From Streptomyces sp. CCM_MD2014 (GTDB taxonomy: Bacteria; Actinomycetota; Actinomycetes; Streptomycetales; Streptomycetaceae), in assembly GCF_000772045.1 (NCBI RefSeq), contig NZ_CP009754.1, positions 3,906,001 through 3,970,000 on the forward strand: DNA of 64,000 nucleotides. Reading direction: 5' to 3'. A model generated the notes under the pieces. That model did not search any database and was not told the DNA's origin. It saw only the letters and a program-made list of their open reading frames with translations. The first letter of the stretch is position 1. Each line of letters opens with the position of its first letter. A program made the translations under genes and the position numbers. This document shows positions 1 through 7,715 of this stretch, in pieces.

Positions 1-271
1 CCCAGCCGTTCTCCTTGGCCCAGGCGCGGATCGCCGCGGTGTCCTGGCTGCCGCCGGAAGCGGCGCGCGCCTTGCCGCGACCGCCCGAGGCGCGGCCCCC
101 GGTACGACGGCCACCCTTCAGGTACGGGTCGAGAAGACTGCGGAGCTTGTCCGCGTTGGCGGTGGTGAGGTCGATCTCGTAGGTCTTGCCGTCCAGTGCG
201 AACGTCACGGTCTCGTCTGCCTCGCCGCCGTCGAGGTCGTCGACAAGAAGGACCTGAACCTTCTGTGCCAC
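1..271 (-). CDS. lsr2: Nucleoid-associated protein Lsr2 (5' part, runs off left edge)
   Basis: Lsr2 is the actinobacterial histone-like protein that bridges AT-rich DNA and silences foreign genes. The frame starts at a GTG at 271 after an AAAGGAAA ribosome site and leaves the window after 90 codons, so roughly the last 20 of the usual ~110 residues are missing. Seen in translation: the N-terminal oligomerisation segment MAQKVQVLLVDDLDGG, the core FALDGKTYEIDLT, a basic Gly/Arg linker (RRTGGRASGGRGKA) and the start of the DNA-binding domain (AIRAWAKENGW). The RGR-type minor-groove loop that would follow is outside the window. It is transcribed away from the acetyltransferase gene and has its own 250-base upstream region with a palindrome. 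Confidence 0.95.
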   Translation of the reverse strand, partial: MAQKVQVLLVDDLDGGEADETVTFALDGKTYEIDLTTANADKLRSLLDPYLKGGRRTGGRASGGRGKARAASGGSQDTAAIRAWAKENGW

Positions 272-337
272 CGGATTTCCTTTCATCGATAACTTGAGGG
301 CCGGGGTCCGTCGGCGTCCGCCGTATCGCCGCCCCTT

Positions 338-366
338 GTTATATGCAGTACTGCAGTACGCCGGAA
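338..366 (-). promoter_or_regulatory. Candidate lsr2 promoter with nested palindromes in the spacer
   Basis: On the minus strand a TATAAC hexamer (338-343) could be a -10 site for lsr2, with TTCCGG (361-366) at the -35 distance. The spacer holds two overlapping perfect palindromes, GCAGTACTGC (345-354) and GTACTGCAGTAC (348-359). The rest of 272-523 shows no gene. The regulator, if any, is unknown; this is pattern recognition only. Confidence 0.4.
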
Positions 367-523
367 AGCAAACCGCTTTTGCCGGAAAAACACAAACCCC
401 CGGCGGAGACCGGTAGCCCGACTCCGGGCCGGAAACATGCGCGTTTCGGACATAGGGAACCCATGAAGGGCACGTCGGTGGAATAAACCTCGAAGGGCCG
501 TGGCGTCCGGGGCTGCCCGGCGA

Positions 524-1033
524 TCACAGATGCAGAAGCATCCGGCTGTTGCCCAAGGTGTTCGGTTTCACTCGTTCGAGACCCAGGAACTCCGCAACGC
601 CCTCGTCATAGGAACGCAGCAGCTCCGCGTACACATCGGTGTCGACGGGTGTCTCCCCGATCTCCACGAAGCCGTGCTTGCCGAAGAAGTCCACTTCGAA
701 GGTCAGACAGAAAACGCGGCGAACACCGAGCCAGCGGGCCGTGTCCAGCAACTTCTCCAGCAGCTTGTGGCCGACGCCGGCGCCCTTCAGACCGGGCTTC
801 ACCGCGAGAGTCCGCACTTCCGCGAGGTCTTCCCACATCACGTGCAGGGCACCGCAGCCGACCACCTCGGCGTTGTCGTCCCGTTCCGCGACCCAGAACT
901 CCTGGATGCTCTCGTAAAGCGTCACCATCGCTTTGTCGAGCAGGATGCGGTCACGGACGTACGCGTCGAGCAGCCGGCGCACGTCCGGGACATCCCTGGT
1001 GCGGGCCCGCCGGACGCTGATGGCATTTGGCAT
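524..1033 (-). CDS. GNAT amino-acid N-acetyltransferase (ArgA-type)
   Basis: A 169-residue GNAT-fold enzyme matching the stand-alone actinobacterial N-acetylglutamate synthase type, which would make N-acetylglutamate from glutamate and acetyl-CoA as the first step of arginine synthesis. The acetyl-CoA pyrophosphate loop is visible as VKPGLKGAGVGHKLLEKLL (about residues 78-96), preceded by the substrate-side segment CGALHVMWEDLAEVRTLAV and followed by the FGKHGFVEIG strand typical of the family. Start chosen at ATG 1033: a TAGCGT hexamer sits exactly six bases upstream with no ribosome site, suggesting a leaderless message. No arginine gene is adjacent, so the exact acyl acceptor is inferred from family resemblance. 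Confidence 0.82.
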   Translation of the reverse strand: MPNAISVRRARTRDVPDVRRLLDAYVRDRILLDKAMVTLYESIQEFWVAERDDNAEVVGCGALHVMWEDLAEVRTLAVKPGLKGAGVGHKLLEKLLDTARWLGVRRVFCLTFEVDFFGKHGFVEIGETPVDTDVYAELLRSYDEGVAEFLGLERVKPNTLGNSRMLLHL

Positions 1034-1042
1034 GGGGGGACG

Positions 1043-1519
1043 CTATCGCTCGCCGCCGTCCGATGCCGCGCCGGGTCCCGGCGGCGGGGTTTCCCCTTCC
1101 GGCGCGGGCGTTTCTTCCCGGCCCCGTGCGGGGGTTTCCGGTGCCTGCGCGGGCGTTTCCGGTCCCTGCACGATGCGGATGGCGTCCCTGAGGGCGTGGC
1201 GCTGTTCCTCGCTCATCATGCCGAAGAAGGCGACGAGGGCCGCGGCGGGGTTGTCGCTCTGCGACCAGGCGTCGTTCATGAGGGCGGCGGCGTAGGCGGC
1301 GCGAGTGGAGACCGCCTCATATCGATAGGCGCGGCCTTCGGACTCGCGGCGCACCCAGCCCTTCTGATGGAGATTGTCCAAAACGGTCATCACGGTGGTG
1401 TACGCGATGGACCGTTCCTGTTGCAGGTCTTCCAGGACTTCCCGAACGGTCACGGGGCGGTTCCACTTCCACACCCTCGTCATGACCGCGTCTTCGAGTT
1501 CTCCCAATGGGCGAGGCAC
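1043..1519 (-). CDS. BlaI/MecI/CopY-family transcriptional repressor
   Basis: A 158-residue winged-helix repressor of the penicillinase repressor family. The DNA-binding half (MPRPLGELEDAVMTRVWKW..TVREVLEDLQ..TTVMTVLDNLHQKGWVRRE) is complete, and the C-terminal half carries the dimerisation/cleavage region (ALVAFFGMMSEEQRHALRDA) followed by a Pro/Glu-rich tail of about 35 residues. BlaI repressors normally pair with a BlaR1/M56 membrane protease; none is adjacent here, so the inducer and targets are unknown. The GTG start at 1519 has a TATCGT hexamer seven bases upstream and no ribosome site (leaderless). Stop lies nine bases from the start of the acetyltransferase, so the two may be read together. 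Confidence 0.85.
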   Translation of the reverse strand: MPRPLGELEDAVMTRVWKWNRPVTVREVLEDLQQERSIAYTTVMTVLDNLHQKGWVRRESEGRAYRYEAVSTRAAYAAALMNDAWSQSDNPAAALVAFFGMMSEEQRHALRDAIRIVQGPETPAQAPETPARGREETPAPEGETPPPGPGAASDGGER

Positions 1520-1595
1520 GCTTCGAACGATAGTGGGAGATCGGGACGACCGCGTGCCGGACGTGCGCTGTCGCGGGCGAACGCGCGCAAAAGGG

Positions 1596-1646
1596 GGCGT
1601 ACGGCTCCGCGGAAGGGGTCCGAGAGGGATCCGGGAGCCGTACGCC
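1596..1646 (-). terminator. Stem-loop terminator candidate
   Basis: A perfect 13-base inverted repeat (GGCGTACGGCTCC at 1596-1608 and its complement at 1634-1646) separated by 25 bases, located just downstream of the 59-residue gene that ends at 1679. No T-run follows, as is usual in Streptomyces. Confidence 0.6.
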
Positions 1647-1678
1647 GCCGTGTCGCGGTGGGTGTCCTCGTGCGTCGG

Positions 1679-1858
1679 TCAGGACTCGGGGTGCGGGGAC
1701 GCCTGCCGGGCGCCCTCCGCACGGGCGAGGGCCGCGTCGACGACCGCGTCCTCCTTGGCCTTGTTGGCGCCGCCCTGGGTCTTCACGATCACCCGGATCA
1801 GGCCGATGAAGAAGACGGCCATGACGACCGGGGGCAGGAGCGCGGAGACGTAGTCCAT
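1679..1858 (-). CDS. Small single-pass membrane protein, 59 residues
   Basis: Not recognised by function. The translation MDYVSALLPPVVMAVFFIGL begins with one hydrophobic segment (about residues 6-25, continuing IRVIV), followed by a charged tail (KTQGGANKAKEDAVVDAALARAEGARQ). The start is supported by TACCCT (1865-1870) six bases before the ATG, the same leaderless pattern as its neighbours, and a strong inverted repeat follows the stop. Third-position G/C bias is normal for a real gene. Likely a conserved streptomycete hypothetical inner-membrane protein. Confidence 0.7.
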   Translation of the reverse strand: MDYVSALLPPVVMAVFFIGLIRVIVKTQGGANKAKEDAVVDAALARAEGARQASPHPES

Positions 1859-1881
1859 GGATCCAGGGTAGCCAGGCGCCG

Positions 1882-2520
1882 TCAGCCGGCGGCGAGGTGG
1901 TGCCGCGAGCCCGGCGCGGGCGGGGCGGGCGGGGTGGCGGGCGGGGCGGGCTTGCGGCGCGGGAAGACCTCGCCGGGGGTGGGGACGGGGCGCTTGGGGG
2001 CGGCCGGGGCGGGGCCGGGGCGGGGGGCCGGCTTCGGGGCGGGCTTCTGCGCGGGGTCCTCACCGGGGCGGCGGCCGCCGGGCACGGCGTGGAGGCGGGT
2101 GCGGGTGCGGGTGCGCGCCGCGGGGAGTGTGGCCCTGGCCGGGGTGGACGCCGTGGCGGGCGCGCAGCGGGCCAGGAGTTCGGCCGCGGCGGGGTTGCCC
2201 CGCAGGGCGCCCAGGGCGGCGAGGTCGTCCGCCCCGGGGCGGTGACCGGCGTTCAGCGCCTCGTCCAGGAGCGCGAGGTAGCCGGTGGCGGTGCCGGGGA
2301 GAGCGGCGCGGTACCGGGCGAGGTCGGCCACGAGGAAGGCGCGGAACCTGGCGCCCTCCCGCATGGCCTCGTCGAGCGACTCTGCGAGGTGGAGGCAGTC
2401 CTGGGCCTCCTGGGCCGAGACCGGGCTGGGGTTCAGGGCGAGGGCGAGGGCTCGCCGGAGCACACGCAGCTCCTGAGCACCGAACGCCATGCCGCCGCGG
2501 GGTCCGTAGGGCGTGGGCAT
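1882..2520 (-). CDS. Conserved hypothetical protein with Pro-rich C-terminus
   Basis: 212 residues, function unknown. The N-terminal half (about residues 11-115) is an alpha-helical domain rich in Leu/Ala (MAFGAQELRVLRRALALAL, then YLALLDEALNAGHRPG and DDLAALGALRGNPAAAELLA). From about residue 125 the protein is low-complexity Arg/Pro/Ala and ends in a PPAPPAPGS tail. Two starts are possible: ATG 2520 (MPTPYGPRGG) and ATG 2490 (MAFGAQ). 2520 was chosen because TATCGT (2527-2532) stands exactly six bases upstream, matching the leaderless pattern of surrounding genes. Mosaic repeat A lies upstream, separating it from coaX. Confidence 0.7.
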   Translation of the reverse strand: MPTPYGPRGGMAFGAQELRVLRRALALALNPSPVSAQEAQDCLHLAESLDEAMREGARFRAFLVADLARYRAALPGTATGYLALLDEALNAGHRPGADDLAALGALRGNPAAAELLARCAPATASTPARATLPAARTRTRTRLHAVPGGRRPGEDPAQKPAPKPAPRPGPAPAAPKRPVPTPGEVFPRRKPAPPATPPAPPAPGSRHHLAAG

Positions 2521-2584
2521 GCGGCGACGATACGCGCTAATCAGACAAACTCGGCATAGGGGGCACGCGTGTGGCGTGCGGGGC

Positions 2585-3165
2585 CACCCGGATGCGGGTG
2601 CCTCCGGCGGTGGCGCGGGTGCCTCCGGCGGTGGCGCGGGATGCCTGCGGCGCCTGTGCGGGTTCGGTGGGGGTGCGGGGTGCCTGCGGCGCCGGTGCGG
2701 GTTCGGTGGGGGTGCGGGTAGCGCCTTGGGTTCGGTGGGTGGGTCGGGGTCGGGCCGGGGGGTGTCCGTCCTCGGAACGGCGCGGAATCGGTCGGCCACA
2801 GACCTGACCGGCGCGGACGCGCCACCCGCTGCGGGCGGACACCCCCCGACCCGCCCCCTCCTCGCCGTACGCGGCTCCCGGACGCCCCACGCCGGCGCCC
2901 GGTCCCCGCCGTACGCGGCTTGCCGCCCCAGCTGCGGGCAGTCGTGCCGCTGGGGCGGCACGGGTGGGCGCAGCGGCACCCCGTCGGCGCCGGGCCGCGT
3001 CACCCACCCCCCGCCCGCACCCACGCCGGGTGACCGGGCAACGCCGGGCCGGTGGGCCCACCCCGCCCACACCCCTGCCGGGTGACCGGGCAACCCCGGG
3101 CCGGTGGGCCCGCCCCCGCCGGGTGACCGGGCAACCCCGGGCCGGGTGGGCCGTCCCGCGTCGGG
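2585..3165 (-). repeat. Mosaic GC-rich repeat A (inverted partner of 23313-24005)
   Basis: A roughly 580-base non-coding block between coaX and the 212-residue gene, given here in the orientation of coaX transcription. Compared with the reverse complement of 23313-24005 it contains exact shared blocks: 2704-2793 (90 bases), 2826-2876 (51) and 2902-2983 (82), with diverged joints. Parts in order from the coaX stop: three copies of a ~36-base unit containing GGTGGGCCCACC or a near match (3025-3153), a hairpin with 12-base arms (TGCCGCCCCAGC 2921-2932, complement 2949-2960), a unique central block, and tandem units with TGCGGGTGCC/TTCGGTGGGG motifs near 2600-2720. Long open frames through it are composition artefacts. 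Confidence 0.88.
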
Positions 3166-3179
3166 GGCGAGGGGGGCAC

Positions 3180-3977
3180 CTACATGCGGGACACGTTTCG
3201 TTCGTACACCAGTCGCAACCCCATCAGCGTCAGCCACGGCTCGTGCTCGTCGATGACCGACGACTCGCCCAGCACCATCGGTGCCAGTCCGCCCGTCGCG
3301 ATGACGGTGACGTCGTCCGGGTCGTCGGCCAGCTCGCGGGCCATGCGGTTGACGACGCCGTCGACCTGGCCCGCGAAGCCGTAGACGATCCCGGACTGCA
3401 TCGCCTCGACCGTGTTCTTGCCGATCACGCTCCGGGGCCGGGCCACCTCGATCTTGCGGAGCTGGGCGCCCTTCACGCCGAGTGCCTCGACCGAGATCTC
3501 GATGCCGGGGGCGATGACGCCGCCGATGTACTCCCCGCGCGCGCTCACCGCGTCGAACGTCGTCGCCGTGCCGAAGTCCACGACGATCGCCGGGCCGCCG
3601 TAGAGCTCGACGGCCGCGACCGCGTTGATGATGCGGTCGGCGCCGACCTCCTTGGGGTGGTCGGTGAGGATCGGGACGCCGGTCTTGACGCCCGGTTCGA
3701 CCAGCACCGCGGGGACGTCGCCGTAGTAGCGGCGGGTGACCTCACGCAGTTCGTGCAGGACGGAGGGGACCGTCGCGCAGATGGCGATGCCGTCGATGCC
3801 GTCGCCCAGCTCGTCGCCCAGCAGCGGGTGCATGCCCATCAGGCCCTGGAGGAGGACCGCCAGTTCGTCGGCCGTGCGGCGCGAGTCCGTGGAGATGCGC
3901 CAGTGCTCGACGATGTCCTCGCCGTCGAAGAGGCCGAGGACGGTGTGCGTGTTGCCTACGTCGATCGTCAGCAGCAT
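3180..3977 (-). CDS. coaX: Type III pantothenate kinase
   Basis: Phosphorylates pantothenate at the first step of CoA synthesis. The 265-residue protein has the ASKHA-fold signatures of the CoaX class: MLLTIDVGNTHTVLGLFDG (phosphate 1 loop with Asp6), the central GPAIVVDFGTATTFDAVS and GGVIAPGIEISVEAL segments, and VIATGGLAPMVL (adenosine loop) near residue 225. Length is normal for the family. The ATG at 3977 follows GGAG at eight bases. It is the last gene of the panC-nadB-nadC-coaX run, five bases after the nadC stop, and mosaic repeat A begins right behind its stop codon. Confidence 0.96.
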   Translation of the reverse strand: MLLTIDVGNTHTVLGLFDGEDIVEHWRISTDSRRTADELAVLLQGLMGMHPLLGDELGDGIDGIAICATVPSVLHELREVTRRYYGDVPAVLVEPGVKTGVPILTDHPKEVGADRIINAVAAVELYGGPAIVVDFGTATTFDAVSARGEYIGGVIAPGIEISVEALGVKGAQLRKIEVARPRSVIGKNTVEAMQSGIVYGFAGQVDGVVNRMARELADDPDDVTVIATGGLAPMVLGESSVIDEHEPWLTLMGLRLVYERNVSRM

Positions 3978-3982
3978 GGGTT

Positions 3983-4972
3983 CTACTCCGCCGCTCGCAG
4001 GTCCAGGCCGATGTCCAGGATCGGGGAGCTGTGGGTGAGCGCGCCCACCGCCAGGTAGTCGACGCCCGTGTCGGCGTACGCCTTGGCGTTGGTGAGGGTG
4101 AGGCGGCCCGAGGCCTCCAGCGCGGCGCGGCCGGCGACCAGGGTCACCGCCTCCGCGCACTCGTCGGGGGTGAAGTTGTCCAGCAGGATCAGGTCGGCGC
4201 CCGCGTCCACGACCTCGCGCAGCTGGTGCAGGGTGTCGACCTCGACCTCGATGGGCACGTCCGGGAAGCGTTCGCGCACGGCGTTGAAGGCCTCGGCGAC
4301 GCCGCCCGCGGCGACCACGTGGTTGTCCTTGACCAGCGCCGCGTCCGAGAGGGACATGCGGTGGTTGACGCCGCTGCCGCAGCGGACCGCGAACTTCTCC
4401 AGGCTCCGCAGCCCGGGGGTGGTCTTGCGGGTGTCGCGGACCTTGGTCTTCGTGCCGTCCAGAACGTCCGCCCACGCGCGCGTGGCCGTCGCGATGCCCG
4501 ACATGCGGCACAGCAGGTTCAGCGCGCTGCGTTCGGCGGTCAGGATGTCGCGGGTGCGGGTGGTGACGGAGAGGAGTTTCTGGCCCTCCCGCACCCGGTC
4601 GCCGTCCTCCACGTGGCGCTCCACCTCGAACTCGTCCGTGCAGACGATCGACAGGACCGCCTCGGCGACCCGGAGCCCCGCCACGACGCCCCCCTCGCGC
4701 GCGGTGAAGTCGGCCGTGGCCACGGCGTCCTCGGGGATGGTCGCGACGGTCGTCACGTCCACGCCGCCCGCCAGGTCCTCCTGGATGGCGACGTTCGCGA
4801 TGTCCTCGACCTCGACGGGGTCGAGGCCGGAGTCCAGCAGGAGCGCGGCGAGGGACGGGTCGAGACCGCACTCCATGTAGGTGTCTTCTTCGGTGTCCGC
4901 GCCGCAGGCACAGCCGTCGCCGCAGCCTCCGGAGGAGGCGAGGGGGAGTTCGTTGGGGTCGGAGGGGTTCAC
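3983..4972 (-). CDS. nadC: Nicotinate-nucleotide pyrophosphorylase (carboxylating)
   Basis: Quinolinate phosphoribosyltransferase, making nicotinate mononucleotide from quinolinate and PRPP in de novo NAD synthesis. Family motifs are complete: DTRKTTPGLRSLEKFAVRCG, GVNHRMSLSDAALVKDNHV, EVEVDTLHQL and ILLDNFTPDE. Start is ambiguous. GTG 4972 (VNPSDPNELP) sits eight bases after AGGAG and was chosen; GTG 4978 would overlap the nadB stop as GTGA. A later ATG at 4877 (MECGLDPSLAALL) matches where most NadC proteins begin, so the first ~32 residues are an extra N-terminal segment with a Cys cluster (GGCGDGCACG). Translation is coupled to nadB. Confidence 0.95.
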   Translation of the reverse strand: MNPSDPNELPLASSGGCGDGCACGADTEEDTYMECGLDPSLAALLLDSGLDPVEVEDIANVAIQEDLAGGVDVTTVATIPEDAVATADFTAREGGVVAGLRVAEAVLSIVCTDEFEVERHVEDGDRVREGQKLLSVTTRTRDILTAERSALNLLCRMSGIATATRAWADVLDGTKTKVRDTRKTTPGLRSLEKFAVRCGSGVNHRMSLSDAALVKDNHVVAAGGVAEAFNAVRERFPDVPIEVEVDTLHQLREVVDAGADLILLDNFTPDECAEAVTLVAGRAALEASGRLTLTNAKAYADTGVDYLAVGALTHSSPILDIGLDLRAAE

Positions 4973-4974
4973 TG

Positions 4975-6708
4975 TCACTGCTCCTGGGGACGGTGCGTCG
5001 GCTGGGCGCCGTGGACGGTCGGGGGGAATTCTGGCGTGTCCGTGGTGTGCACGGCGAGGGTGCGGTCCGGGTTCAGGCGTACGACGATGTGGCGGCGCCA
5101 CGCCGCGTCGTCGCGCTCCGCGTGGTCCTCGCGCCAGTGGCAGCCGCGGGTCTCCTCGCGCCGGGCGGCCGCGGCGACCAGGACGCGGGCCACGCACAGG
5201 AGGTTGGTGGCCTCCCAGGTGTCGACGCCCGGTTCGGACGTCTTGCCGTGCTCGTGCAGCGCCTCGCGGGCCTCGGTGTGGAGGGCGTGCAGCCGGTCCG
5301 CCGCGCGGGTGAGGGAGTCGGCCGAGCGCAGGACTCCGGCGCCCTCCGCCATGATCCGCTGGATCGTGAGGCGGGTCTCGGGCGGGAGGAGGGGGTGCAC
5401 CGGGTGGTCGGGGCGCGGGAGGGGGGCCGGTACGCGCGCGTGCAGGGTGCCGGCCGTGTGACCCGCCGCGATGTCGGCCGCGATGCGTTCGGCGTAGACC
5501 AGGCCCTCCAGGAGGGAGTTGGAGGCCAGGCGGTTGGCGCCGTGCACGCCGGTGCAGGCGACCTCGCCGCACGCGTACAGGCCGGGGACCGTCGTACGGC
5601 CGTGCGCGTCGGTGCGGACGCCGCCCGAGGCGTAGTGGGCGGCCGGCGCGACGGGGATCGGCTCGGTGACCGGGTCGATGCCGTGGGCCCGGCAGGCGGC
5701 GAGGATCGTGGGGAAGCGGTGCTCCCACATGTCGGCGCCGAAGTGGCGGGCGTCCAGGTACATGTGCTCGGCGCCCTGCTCCTGCATGCGGCGCGTGATG
5801 GCCTTGGCGACGATGTCGCGGGGGGCCAGTTCCGCGAGTTCGTGCTGCCCGAGCATGAAGCGCACGCCGTCCGCGTCCACCAGGTGGGCGCCCTCGCCGC
5901 GGACCGCCTCGGAGACCAGGGGCTGCTGGCCCTCGGCGTCCGGGCCCAGGAAGAGGACGGTGGGGTGGAACTGGACGAATTCGAGGTCGCTGACCTCGGC
6001 GCCCGCACGGAGGGCCAGGGCCACTCCGTCGCCCGTGGAGACGGAGGGGTTCGTGGTCGCCGAGAAGACCTGGCCCATGCCGCCGGTGGCGAGGACGACC
6101 GCGGGGGCGTGGACCGCCCCGACGCCGTCGTGCTGGCCCTCGCCCATGACGTGCAGGGTGACGCCGGCGGTGTGGCCGTCGGCGTCCGTGAGGAGGTCGA
6201 GGACGAGGGCGTTCTCGACGGTGCGCAGGCCACGCGCGCGTACCGCCTCGACCAGGGCGCGGGAGATCTCGGCGCCCGTCGCGTCGCCGCCCGCGTGGGC
6301 GATGCGGCGGCGGTGGTGGCCGCCCTCGCGGGTGAGGGCCAGGCCGCCCTCGGTGGACTCGTCGAAGTGCGCGCCGGTCGCGATGAGGCGGCGTACGGCA
6401 CCGGGGCCCTCGGTGACCAGGGTGCGGACCGCCTCCCGGTCGCACAGGCCGACGCCGGCGACCAGGGTGTCGTCCAGGTGCTGCTCGGGGGTGTCGCCCT
6501 CGCCGAGGGCCGCGGCGACGCCGCCCTGGGCCCAGCGGGTGGAGCCGTCGTCCAGGCGCGCCTTGGTGACGACGACGGTCCGCAGGCCGGCGGCCTCGCA
6601 GCGCAGGGCCGCGGTGAGGCCCGCCACGCCGGAGCCGACGACCACCACGTCGGCGGCGACGGCCCAGCCGGGTGCAGGGGCGTGCAGTCGTATGCCTGTG
6701 CTGGTCAC
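4975..6708 (-). CDS. nadB: L-aspartate oxidase
   Basis: FAD enzyme converting L-aspartate to iminoaspartate, which quinolinate synthase (NadA, not in this window) condenses to quinolinate. The 577-residue protein has the FAD dinucleotide loop DVVVVGSGVAGLTAAL (about residues 20-35), the TKARLDDGSTRWAQGGVAAA segment, RLIATGAHFD, the substrate region GVHGANRLASNSLLEGLVY and the C-terminal helical domain. Its stop overlaps the nadC start region and its own ATG overlaps the panC stop by four bases, so panC-nadB-nadC-coaX is one operon. Confidence 0.96.
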   Translation of the reverse strand: MTSTGIRLHAPAPGWAVAADVVVVGSGVAGLTAALRCEAAGLRTVVVTKARLDDGSTRWAQGGVAAALGEGDTPEQHLDDTLVAGVGLCDREAVRTLVTEGPGAVRRLIATGAHFDESTEGGLALTREGGHHRRRIAHAGGDATGAEISRALVEAVRARGLRTVENALVLDLLTDADGHTAGVTLHVMGEGQHDGVGAVHAPAVVLATGGMGQVFSATTNPSVSTGDGVALALRAGAEVSDLEFVQFHPTVLFLGPDAEGQQPLVSEAVRGEGAHLVDADGVRFMLGQHELAELAPRDIVAKAITRRMQEQGAEHMYLDARHFGADMWEHRFPTILAACRAHGIDPVTEPIPVAPAAHYASGGVRTDAHGRTTVPGLYACGEVACTGVHGANRLASNSLLEGLVYAERIAADIAAGHTAGTLHARVPAPLPRPDHPVHPLLPPETRLTIQRIMAEGAGVLRSADSLTRAADRLHALHTEAREALHEHGKTSEPGVDTWEATNLLCVARVLVAAAARREETRGCHWREDHAERDDAAWRRHIVVRLNPDRTLAVHTTDTPEFPPTVHGAQPTHRPQEQ

Positions 6709-7715
6709 GAGGCGGCTCCGAGGGGTCCGAAGGTGAGGTGGACGTTGTCGATCAGGCGGGTCGCGCCGACCCGGGCCGCGACGGCGAGGACGGCCTCGCC
6801 GGTGTGGTCGTCGCCGATCTCGGTGAAGTCGGCGGGGTCGACCAGGGCGAGGTAGTCCAGTTCCAGGGGCGGGGTGGCGCGGGCGGCGTCGTCCAGGACC
6901 AGGCGGGCGGCGTCCCGGACGGCCGTGGCGCTGCCGGGGGCGGAGGTGGCGACGGCGTGGGCGTCGGCCGCCGCACGGGACTCGCCCAGGGCGCCCAGCG
7001 CCTCGGCGCGCGCCCGGGTGGCGGGTACTTCGCGGGCCCGCGCGCAGAGCGCCTCCTGGGCGGCGTGCCGGTCCTGACCGGCGAAGAGCGCCTGGGAGAG
7101 GGCGAGGGCGGTGCGGCGTTCCTCCGTCGAGAGGTAGCGGTTGCGGCTGGACAGGGCCAGGCCGTCCTCCTCGCGCACGGTGGGGACGCCGACGATCTCC
7201 ACGCCGAAGTTCAGGTCGCGGACCATGCGGCGGATCAGCGCGAGCTGCTGGGCGTCCTTCTGGCCGTAGAGGGCGAGGTCGGGGCGGGTGAGGTGGAGCA
7301 GCTTGGCGACGACGGTGAGCATGCCGTCGAAGTGGCCGGGGCGGGAGGCACCCTCCAGGCGTTCCCCCATGGGGCCGGCGGTGATGCGCACCTGGGGTTC
7401 GCCGCCCGGGTAGACCTCGTCGACGGCGGGGGCGAAGACGGCGTCGGCGCCCGCCCGTCCGGCGATCTCCAGGTCGGAGTCCAGGGTGCGCGGGTAGCGG
7501 TCGAGGTCCTCGCCCGCGCCGAACTGGAGCGGGTTCACGAAGACCGTGACGACGACCTCGCCGTCGGGGCCCGCGAGGTCGCGCGCCGCGCGGATCAGGG
7601 TGGCGTGCCCCTCGTGCAGGGCGCCCATGGTCATCACGACGGCCCGGCGGCCGTGGCGTGCGCGCGCGTGCAGCTCGTCGGCGGTGCGCAGCAGGGCGGG
7701 CGGGGTGGGGGTCAT
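6705..7715 (-). CDS. panC: Pantothenate synthetase
   Basis: ATP-dependent ligation of pantoate and beta-alanine to pantothenate. The 336-residue protein carries the class I nucleotidyltransferase motif as MGALHEGHATL (HxGH), VFVNPLQFGAGEDLDRYPRT, the KDAQQ loop (GQKDAQQLALIRRMV) and the SSRNRYLS motif near residue 185. It is longer than the usual ~285 residues because of an Ala-rich stretch at residues 230-270. The ATG at 7715 overlaps the stop of the DUF2520 gene as ATGA. panB and panD are not next to it; upstream partners are the DUF2520 gene and downstream nadB. Confidence 0.95.
   Translation of the reverse strand: MTPTPPALLRTADELHARARHGRRAVVMTMGALHEGHATLIRAARDLAGPDGEVVVTVFVNPLQFGAGEDLDRYPRTLDSDLEIAGRAGADAVFAPAVDEVYPGGEPQVRITAGPMGERLEGASRPGHFDGMLTVVAKLLHLTRPDLALYGQKDAQQLALIRRMVRDLNFGVEIVGVPTVREEDGLALSSRNRYLSTEERRTALALSQALFAGQDRHAAQEALCARAREVPATRARAEALGALGESRAAADAHAVATSAPGSATAVRDAARLVLDDAARATPPLELDYLALVDPADFTEIGDDHTGEAVLAVAARVGATRLIDNVHLTFGPLGAAS

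Noticed and set aside
500..2245. 581-codon open frame on the plus strand across the acetyltransferase, BlaI and small genes
   Set aside because: Antisense shadow created by G/C third-position bias; no protein family resemblance, while the minus-strand frames are recognisable genes.
2513..3085. Gly-rich and Pro-rich open frames inside repeat A
   Set aside because: All frames are open because of composition, and the translations are simple repeats; the same DNA in repeat B gives the same artefacts.
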